Shown piece by piece: positions 58,998 through 64,000 of a stretch of 64,000 bases of DNA. This stretch comes from CAJINA01 sp964647585 (GTDB lineage: Bacteria > Desulfobacterota > Desulfobacteria > Desulfobacterales > CAJINA01), in assembly GCA_964647585.1 (NCBI GenBank), contig CAZYGG010000008.1:1-64000 (forward strand), written 5' to 3'. Each line of letters starts with the position of its first letter. The stretch's first letter is position 1. The notes beneath the pieces were generated by a model, which searched no databases, was not told the origin of the DNA, and saw nothing but the letters and a program-made list of their open reading frames with translations. The position numbers and the translations under genes were made by a program.

Positions 58998-59573
58998 ATG
59001 CCAACACTTAAGGGCAGTCAGACAGAAAAAAACTTATTAGGATCCTTTGCAGGCGAATCGCAGGCCCGCAACCGCTACACCTTTTTTGCCAGCAAAGCCA
59101 AGAAAGACGGTTATGTACAGATTGCAGATATTTTTACAGAGACCGCGAACCAGGAAAAAGAGCATGCCAAACGCTTTTTTAAACAGCTGGAAGGCGGCGA
59201 AGTAGAAATCTCCGCTGGATTTCCGGCCGGGGTTATCGGATCCACTCTGGATAACCTGAAAGCCTCCGCAGCCGGGGAACACTTTGAGTGGTCCGAGCTA
59301 TATCCCAGTTTTGCCAAGGTGGCCCGGGAAGAAGGCTTTGAGGCGGCCGCCGTTATCTGGGAAATGATTTCCAATGCCGAAAAACAGCATGAAAAACGGT
59401 ACGTGGAACTGGCCGGCAATATCGAAGCCGACCAGGTCTTCAAAAGAGCGCAGAGCGTGGTCTGGCGCTGCCGCAACTGCGGTTACGTACATGAAGGCCC
59501 GACCGCACCGGAAATGTGCCCGGCCTGTGCCCATCCCCAGGCCCACTTTGAACTGCTCGGAGAAAACTGGTAG
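58998..59573 (+). CDS. rbr: Rubrerythrin
   Basis: 191 residues: ferritin-like diiron domain (helix motifs 'SFAGESQARNRYTFFA', 'ETANQEKEHAKRFF', 'EEGFEAAAVIWEMISNAEKQHEKRY') and a C-terminal rubredoxin-like domain with 'CRNCGYVHEG' and 'CPACAHPQ'. It reduces hydrogen peroxide using electrons from rubredoxin. AAGGAGA site at 58984. First well-known member of the oxygen-defence run. Confidence 0.97.
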   Translation: MPTLKGSQTEKNLLGSFAGESQARNRYTFFASKAKKDGYVQIADIFTETANQEKEHAKRFFKQLEGGEVEISAGFPAGVIGSTLDNLKASAAGEHFEWSELYPSFAKVAREEGFEAAAVIWEMISNAEKQHEKRYVELAGNIEADQVFKRAQSVVWRCRNCGYVHEGPTAPEMCPACAHPQAHFELLGENW

Positions 59574-59617
59574 GCCCGTTAACCTGTTTTAAATCAAACG
59601 AATATTAGGAGGAGTCC

Positions 59618-59992
59618 ATGGCTGAAAGATATGAAGTTTATAAATGCGACGTATGCGGCAACATTGTGGAAGTTTTAAACGGCGGCGGCGGCGAACTGGT
59701 TTGCTGCGGTCAGGCCATGAACCAGCTCACTGAAAATACGGTGGACGCAGCCAAGGAAAAACATGTCCCCGTAGTCGAGACGGTCGACGGCGGCTACAAA
59801 GTCAAGGTGGGCGAAGTGCCCCACCCCATGGAAGAAAAACACCTCATCCAGTGGATCGAACTGATCGCGGACGGGACCATCTATCGGAAATACCTGGAAC
59901 CCGGCGCGGTTCCGGAAGCGGTCTTCAGCGTCAGTGCTTCAGACGTAACGGCCCGCGAATACTGCAACCTGCACGGGTTGTGGAAAGCCTGA
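59618..59992 (+). CDS. dfx: Desulfoferrodoxin (superoxide reductase)
   Basis: 124 residues: N-terminal desulforedoxin-like centre I ('YKCDVCGNIVEVLNGGGGELVCCG') and centre II with His and Cys of the superoxide reductase site ('KHVPVVE', 'HPMEEKHLIQWIEL', 'CNLHGLWKA'). Reduces superoxide to peroxide without releasing O2. AGGAGG site. 45 bp after rubrerythrin. Confidence 0.97.
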   Translation: MAERYEVYKCDVCGNIVEVLNGGGGELVCCGQAMNQLTENTVDAAKEKHVPVVETVDGGYKVKVGEVPHPMEEKHLIQWIELIADGTIYRKYLEPGAVPEAVFSVSASDVTAREYCNLHGLWKA

Positions 59993-60114
59993 TGGACAAG
60001 ACAGCCGGATATTCGCCGGGTTACGGCACCCCGGCTTAGAAAGACGGCAGGGCCGCCGATTTACAGGCGGCCACTGACCGTATTCACTTGAAACCTGACA
60101 ACAAGGAGGCAACC

Positions 60115-60270
60115 ATGGCCAGCTGGAAATGCCAGAATTGCGGTTATACTTTTGAAAAAGATGCTCCTCCCGAAGCGTGCCCCTCCTGCAAGGAGAAGTG
60201 CGAGTTCGTGGACAATACCTGCTACACGCCCGATTGTGTCCCGGGAGGGACCGATCCCAGAATAAAGTAA
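60115..60270 (+). CDS. Rubredoxin-like protein with extra cysteines
   Basis: 51 residues. 'WKCQNCGYTFEKDAPPEACPSCKEKC' has two CxxC pairs (6-9 and 22-25) but a shortened central segment compared with true rubredoxin, and a second Cys-rich half with C29, C36, C41 ('CEFVDNTCYTPDCVPG'). AAGGAGG precedes ATG 60115. Likely an electron carrier between NAD(P)H or ferredoxin and rubrerythrin/desulfoferrodoxin. Same transcript as dfx and the flavodoxin gene. Confidence 0.88.
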   Translation: MASWKCQNCGYTFEKDAPPEACPSCKEKCEFVDNTCYTPDCVPGGTDPRIK

Positions 60271-60282
60271 CGGAGATAAAAA

Positions 60283-60717
60283 ATGTCTAAAGTACTGATC
60301 GTTTATGCGAGCCGATCCGGCGAGACCGAAAAGATGGCCAATATCATTGCCGAAGGTGTTCGCTTCAGCGGTAACGAAGCCGCGGTAAAAAGTGTCAAGG
60401 ATATCGGTTCCGAGAATGATACGGATGAATATGATGCTCTGGTTCTGGGATCCGCCACCTATCACGGCGATATGATCCAGCCAATGAAGACCCTTTTGTT
60501 CTTGCTGGAAAAAGCGGCTCTGGAAGGCAAGCCCGGGGGCGCTTTCGGGGCGTTCGGTTGGAGCGGAGAGGCGCCGGACAGGATCTTCGACACCATGAAA
60601 CACATCTATAAGATGGACATGGTCAGCGGCGCCCTGCGACTCAAGTCCACTTACATCGGCGGCGGCATCACCATGGCCCAGGATTACGGCAAGGAAATCG
60701 CTGCAAAACTTGGGTAA
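60283..60717 (+). CDS. Flavodoxin
   Basis: 144 residues: FMN-phosphate loop 'VYASRSGETEKMANII', 'ALVLGSATYHGDMIQPMK' and 'GAFGAFGWSGEAPDRIFDTM'. It resembles both flavodoxin and the C-terminal half of flavodiiron proteins ('GWSGEA'), so it could feed the FprA enzyme downstream. 12 bp after the rubredoxin-like gene. Confidence 0.92.
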   Translation: MSKVLIVYASRSGETEKMANIIAEGVRFSGNEAAVKSVKDIGSENDTDEYDALVLGSATYHGDMIQPMKTLLFLLEKAALEGKPGGAFGAFGWSGEAPDRIFDTMKHIYKMDMVSGALRLKSTYIGGGITMAQDYGKEIAAKLG

Positions 60718-60718
60718 A

Positions 60719-60736
60719 CCACCCGGGAACGGGTGG
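60719..60736 (+). terminator. Short hairpin after flavodoxin
   Basis: CCACCCG ggaa CGGGTGG: a 7-bp stem with a GGAA loop, just after the flavodoxin stop. No U tract follows, so it may be a processing or attenuation element rather than a true terminator. Confidence 0.45.
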
Positions 60737-60837
60737 CTCTAAAGGGCACATCCCAGTACCGGTGCCCGGGTTTTGCTACTTTCCCTGCAAGCCAGGGGTT
60801 GCATCCAGAACAATCAAACAGCGTAAGGAGAATATCA

Positions 60838-61022
60838 TGTCTACGCCTCAACATTGCCCAGGCTTTGAAAATTTTAAGAACCTGCAGTCCTTTACCTGCA
60901 AATGCGGTGAATGTAATGAGTCAGTGGAAATTTTCTCTGACGAATTCGATAAGCCCCATAAGTGTAAAAAGTGCGGCGCCCAGATTAATTTTGCCGAGTG
61001 CACCCTGGAAGCAGGTACCTGA
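60838..61022 (+). CDS. Small Cys-rich protein in the oxygen-defence run
   Basis: 61 residues: 'SFTCKCGECNESVEIFSDEFDKPHKCKKCGAQINFAEC' gives CxCxxC (21-26) and CxxC (43-46), plus Cys7 and Cys55. This looks like a single zinc or Fe(Cys)4 site, rubredoxin-sized but not rubredoxin in spacing. AAGGAGAA site. Unknown family; the context suggests electron transfer or iron handling. Confidence 0.8.
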
Positions 61023-61255
61023 TAATCCGCAGCGTCAGCCCGAGATGCCTTGGCACGGACCTTTTGACAGGGAGGTCGCCGGGCTGACCACGTTTAAAAT
61101 AGTCATACAACCACCCGGCCGTTCCATTCCCTGGAAAGGTTCGCCTTATTGCCGCCAGCTCGTCCGGCCGGTCAATAATCAGGAGATTTTACTGTAGCTT
61201 TGTATCGAAATACGGTATTGGACTATAACTTATCTCAATGTCGGGAGTGAAATTC

Positions 61256-61609
61256 ATGTTCAAAAAGATTGCCTTGGTAATGGTTGCCCTGCTGGGACTG
61301 GGACTACTGGTCTCGGGGGGTACGGTGGGATCAGCAAATAACGGGGCGGAAGAGATGATGCTCGAAGGCGGCTCCCGCGGTAAAGTACCCTTTCCGCATC
61401 GTACGCACCAAAAAGTGCTGGGGGACTGCAACCAGTGCCACGATATTTTCCCACAGGAAACAGGCGCCATTACGCGGCTTAAAAAGGCCGGTGATTTGAA
61501 AAAGAAACAGGTCATGAACAAAAGCTGTGTCAAGTGCCATAAGTCCATGAAAAAGAGCGGCAGCAAAGCTGGTCCGACAACCTGTTCCAAGTGTCATGTC
61601 AGAGGATAA
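61256..61609 (+). CDS. Small triheme c-type cytochrome (class III-like)
   Basis: 117 residues: signal peptide (1-about 27), then CxxCH motifs at 58-62 (CNQCH), 91-95 (CVKCH) and 110-114 (CSKCH). 'PFPHRTHQKVLGDCNQCH' is the start expected of the c7/PpcA and class III families. Only two His (48, 51) lie outside the haem motifs, one short of the three needed for fully bis-His coordination. Periplasmic electron carrier, possibly linking hydrogenase or other donors to the oxygen-defence chain. GGGAG at proper spacing. Confidence 0.9.
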   Translation: MFKKIALVMVALLGLGLLVSGGTVGSANNGAEEMMLEGGSRGKVPFPHRTHQKVLGDCNQCHDIFPQETGAITRLKKAGDLKKKQVMNKSCVKCHKSMKKSGSKAGPTTCSKCHVRG

Positions 61610-61613
61610 AAAC

Positions 61614-62195
61614 ATGTTCGTAGTAGGCCTCCAGGGCAGTCCCCGGAAAAAAGGCAACACGGATTACCTGCTTGACCGGTTTCTGGAGCAGGCCGCCTCT
61701 TTGGGTGCCGAGACGTTTAAAATTCAGGTGGCCCAAAAAAACATCCTGCCCTGTATCGGCTGCAACAGCTGTATGAAAACCGGGCAGTGTGTCATCCAGA
61801 CAGATGATATGTTTGCGGAAATCTATCCGCTCCTGCAAAAGGCCAACGTCATTGTAGCCGCCACGCCTGTCTTTTTTTATGGGCCGACCGCCCAGCTGAA
61901 AGCCCTGATCGACCGGTCGCAGGCGCTCTGGTCACGTAAATACGCGCTTAAAATCGAAGATCCGCTGGCTGCAACCCGGAAGGGGTTCTTATTGTCGGTG
62001 GGAGCCACCGGCGGCAAGCAGCTCTTTGATGCCATCAAGCTGATTGCAAAGTATTTCTTCGATGCGGCCGGTGCCAGTTTCCAGGGCTCCCTGATATTCA
62101 GACAGGTGGACCACGCCGGTGAATTGGAAAGCCTGCCGGGCCACCGGGAAAAAATTGATGCAAGTGTGCGTGAACTGTTTGCGCCCGAAAGATAA
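61614..62195 (+). CDS. NADPH-dependent FMN reductase-like flavoprotein with Cys motif
   Basis: 193 residues, flavodoxin-fold: 'VVGLQGSPRKKGNTDYLLDRFLEQA', then 'CIGCNSCMKTGQCVIQTDDM' (CxxCxxCx5C), a segment seen in the iron-sulfur flavoprotein family (Isf), followed by 'ATPVFFYGPTAQLKALIDRSQAL'. Isf proteins of methanogens hold a [4Fe-4S] and FMN and reduce O2/H2O2, which fits the surroundings. ATG 61614 is preferred over 61596 (overlapping the cytochrome stop) because AGAGG lies upstream. Confidence 0.88.
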   Translation: MFVVGLQGSPRKKGNTDYLLDRFLEQAASLGAETFKIQVAQKNILPCIGCNSCMKTGQCVIQTDDMFAEIYPLLQKANVIVAATPVFFYGPTAQLKALIDRSQALWSRKYALKIEDPLAATRKGFLLSVGATGGKQLFDAIKLIAKYFFDAAGASFQGSLIFRQVDHAGELESLPGHREKIDASVRELFAPER

Positions 62196-62237
62196 AACAT
62201 AGAATCTGTCTCAAAAAACGGAATAAGGAGAACCTGT

Positions 62238-62417
62238 ATGGCTAACCCGGAAGAAATCTACCAGTGTCAAACTGCTAATTGCGGCTATATGTATAATCCG
62301 GACAAGGGTGACCGAAAAGGTAAAATTAAAAAGGGGACCGCTTTTGAGGATTTACCCGATGACTGGAAATGCCCGGTCTGCGGTGCCAGTAAAAAAGCGT
62401 TTAAACCCCTTGCCTGA
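62238..62417 (+). CDS. Rubredoxin (CX4C variant)
   Basis: 59 residues: 'YQCQTANCGYMYNPDKGD', with CX4C in place of CX2C in the first pair, then 'LPDDWKCPVCGASKKAF' with normal CPVCG. The CX4C form resembles rubredoxin-2 of Desulfovibrio desulfuricans. Single Fe(Cys)4 electron carrier. AAGGAGAA site before ATG. Paired with the canonical rubredoxin 127 bp downstream. Confidence 0.95.
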   Translation: MANPEEIYQCQTANCGYMYNPDKGDRKGKIKKGTAFEDLPDDWKCPVCGASKKAFKPLA

Positions 62418-62544
62418 CTGGAGGCTGTCCGCTGATCGACTGGTAAGGACTTGAAAATTATTTTCAAATAATTATTTTAACGCGTGGTATCACCATAAAC
62501 CGAATTGAAGCAACCAAATTACAATCTCATAACAGGAGGAACCC

Positions 62545-62706
62545 ATGGATAAGTATGTATGTACACTCTGCGGCTATGTTTACGACCCGGCGCAAGGCGA
62601 CCCTGACAATGATGTAGCCCCCGGAACCAAGTGGGAAGATGTACCCGAAGACTGGGAGTGCCCGGTCTGCGGCGCGGCCAAAGAAGATTTTGAAAAAGAA
62701 GAATAG
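62545..62706 (+). CDS. Rubredoxin
   Basis: 53 residues: 'YVCTLCGYVYDPAQGDPDND' and 'EDVPEDWECPVCGAAKEDF', the canonical Fe(Cys)4 rubredoxin. AGGAGG site. Immediately upstream of the flavodiiron protein, so probably its electron donor, as in Desulfovibrio gigas rubredoxin:oxygen oxidoreductase. Confidence 0.97.
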   Translation: MDKYVCTLCGYVYDPAQGDPDNDVAPGTKWEDVPEDWECPVCGAAKEDFEKEE

Positions 62707-62753
62707 CCCGGTATCCGCCGACTGCGGATGCCGACCGGAGGATACAACTGTCA

Positions 62754-62773
62754 GGGCCGGTGGAAACCGGCCC
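62754..62773 (+). terminator. Hairpin between rubredoxin and the flavodiiron gene
   Basis: GGGCCGGT ggaa ACCGGCCC: a perfect 8-bp GC stem with a GGAA loop, followed by AATTATG. It may lower read-through into the next gene. Confidence 0.5.
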
Positions 62774-62812
62774 AATTATGAACAAACCCAACCGTAAAAT
62801 CCCGAGGAACCT

Positions 62813-64000
62813 ATGGAACCGATCAAAATTGCCGAGAACATATACAGCGTCGGCGTGAACGACTGGAATATCCGTGATTTTCACGGCTACTCGACCCACC
62901 TGGGTACCAGCTATAACGCCTTTTTAATTCTGGACGAAAAGAATGTTCTCATTGATACCGTCAAAGAAGGCTTTTCCAAGGAACTGATCAGCAACATTGC
63001 CAATATTATCGATCCGCAAGAGATCGACATCGTCATCAGCAACCACACGGAAATGGACCACACCGGCTCCCTGCCGCATGTGATGCACCGGGTCGGCGAA
63101 CAAAAACCGCTCTACTGCTCCAAAATGGGGCTGAAGAACCTGCAGCGCCATTTTCCCAACAATTGGAATTATCATGCCGTTGAAAATGGGGAAACGCTCA
63201 ACATCGGCAAGCGGACCCTGACATTCATGGAAACCCGGATGCTCCACTGGCCGGACAGCATGTTCACGTATTTGAACGAAGACAAGATCCTGTTCTCCAG
63301 CGATGCTTTCGGGCAGCACTATGCCGGCAACGAGGTCTTCGACGATCAAACCGAAGACGCCATCATGCTGCATGCCAAGAAGTATTTTGCCAACATCCTG
63401 ATGCTCTATTCGAAAAAAACCATCAAGCTGATCAACAAGGTCGTCGAGATGGGGCTCGAGCTTGACATGATTTGCCCGGATCACGGGATCATCTGGCGCG
63501 AGGATCCGAGCCGGATCATCAATGCCTACGCCCGCTGGTGCGAGGCCGAACCGGAAAAAAGGGCGGTCGTGATCTATGACACCATGTGGCACAGCACTGA
63601 AAAAATGGCCAATGCCATCGTGGCTGGCCTCTACGATGCCGGGGTGGAAGCCCGCCCGTTTAATATCCGCAAATCGGATCGTAGCGACATCATGACCGAA
63701 GTGCTGGACGCCAAGGCCATCGTGGTGGGTTCACCGACTCTGAACAACCAGATGTTTCCGAGTGTGGCCGATATGCTAACCTATATGAAGGGGCTCAAAC
63801 CCCAGAACAAGATCGGGGCCGCCTTCGGGTCCTACGGCTGGAGCGGGGAATCCGTCAAGTACGTGACCAAGGAGCTGGAGGACATGAAGTTCGATATACC
63901 GGTCAAGGGCCTCAAGGTCCAGTACGTACCGGGCGAAGATGCCATCGGGCAGTGTGTGGACTTCGGCCGGGAAATTGGCAAGGCCGTAATGGCCGCCTAA
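62813..64000 (+). CDS. Flavodiiron protein (rubredoxin:oxygen oxidoreductase)
   Basis: 395 residues ending with TAA at 63998-64000. N-terminal metallo-beta-lactamase-like diiron domain with HxExDH in 'NHTEMDHTGSLPHV' and downstream ligands ('DAFGQHYA', 'CPDHGIIW'), and C-terminal flavodoxin domain ('IYDTMWHSTEKMANAIV', 'GSPTLNNQMFPSVADML', 'GSYGWSGESVK'). It reduces O2 to water or NO to N2O. The preceding rubredoxins are its natural donors. The gene is complete and ends at the window edge. Confidence 0.97.
   Translation: MEPIKIAENIYSVGVNDWNIRDFHGYSTHLGTSYNAFLILDEKNVLIDTVKEGFSKELISNIANIIDPQEIDIVISNHTEMDHTGSLPHVMHRVGEQKPLYCSKMGLKNLQRHFPNNWNYHAVENGETLNIGKRTLTFMETRMLHWPDSMFTYLNEDKILFSSDAFGQHYAGNEVFDDQTEDAIMLHAKKYFANILMLYSKKTIKLINKVVEMGLELDMICPDHGIIWREDPSRIINAYARWCEAEPEKRAVVIYDTMWHSTEKMANAIVAGLYDAGVEARPFNIRKSDRSDIMTEVLDAKAIVVGSPTLNNQMFPSVADMLTYMKGLKPQNKIGAAFGSYGWSGESVKYVTKELEDMKFDIPVKGLKVQYVPGEDAIGQCVDFGREIGKAVMAA

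Noticed and set aside
62238..62706. Two rubredoxins read as a recent tandem duplication
   Set aside because: They differ in Cys spacing (CX4C versus CX2C) and in most non-core residues, so they are distinct paralogues.
1..64000. CRISPR array, tRNA, rRNA, prophage or IS transposase
   Set aside because: No regularly spaced repeats, tRNA T-arm/CCA structures other than tmRNA, or transposase/integrase motifs were seen; the repeats present are palindromic intergenic elements.

Overview
The window reads as chromosomal DNA of an anaerobic, probably sulfate-reducing member of the Desulfobacterota (Desulfobacterales-like). Pointers: a tmRNA tag ADDYNYAVAA; a monofunctional Ni-CO dehydrogenase; Na+-NQR; ferredoxin-thioredoxin reductase; desulfoferrodoxin, rubrerythrin, rubredoxins and a flavodiiron protein; full-length NifU; at least three genes that read through in-frame UGA as selenocysteine; and many palindromic intergenic repeats. 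No dsr genes are present, so the sulfate-reducer assignment is inference.

Layout. 1-2.3 kb: ssrA (minus) and a periplasmic binding protein. 2.4-9.3 kb: a QueG-like Fe-S protein, sfsA after a tandem repeat, a sigma54 activator, cooS, and a glutaredoxin/FTR pair. 9.5-15.5 kb: nqrA-F (minus), with an NqrA that keeps two [4Fe-4S] motifs. 15.8-25.2 kb: a small Cys protein, a Fur/PerR regulator, citrate synthase, an AhpF-like reductase, a thioesterase, a TVP38-flavoprotein fusion, then an arsenosugar-type pair (AhpD-like protein and ArsS, probably a selenoprotein) and a selenocysteine peroxiredoxin. 25.3-36.5 kb: a ferritin-like protein, small membrane proteins, a polar amino-acid ABC importer without ATPase, and sucA-sucB-lpdA. 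36.6-40.2 kb: a DUF3786 Fe-S protein and a ferritin-like protein, divergent from a selenocysteine rhodanese-ferritin fusion and a flavoprotein. 40.2-49.8 kb: a hybrid histidine kinase bracketed by a 125-bp duplication, then cydD-cydC, an Rrf2 regulator and cydA-cydB. 50-54.6 kb (minus): small siroheme reductase, SagB-type oxidoreductase, UroD/MetE-like protein, TIGR01777 epimerase, thioredoxin 2. 54.8-64 kb (plus): Cys-rich protein, ferritin-like protein, nifU-nifS, and a compact oxygen-defence run (rubrerythrin, desulfoferrodoxin, rubredoxin-like protein, flavodoxin, Cys protein, triheme cytochrome, FMN reductase, two rubredoxins, flavodiiron protein).

Together the genes describe an anaerobe with strong provision for transient oxygen and peroxide: cytochrome bd with its CydDC assembly exporter, five ferritin-like diiron proteins, a superoxide/peroxide/oxygen reduction chain fed by rubredoxins, Fe-S repair by NifUS, thiol systems, and selenoproteins. 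Central metabolism is represented by citrate synthase, a 2-oxoglutarate dehydrogenase complex, CO dehydrogenase and a sodium-pumping NADH:quinone oxidoreductase.

The most unusual items are the three predicted selenoproteins (UGA at 24476, 24817 and 38378), the Fe-S-retaining NqrA, the duplication flanking the histidine kinase whose right copy appears to supply the cydD start, and four copies of a repeat that are all 89 bp long.
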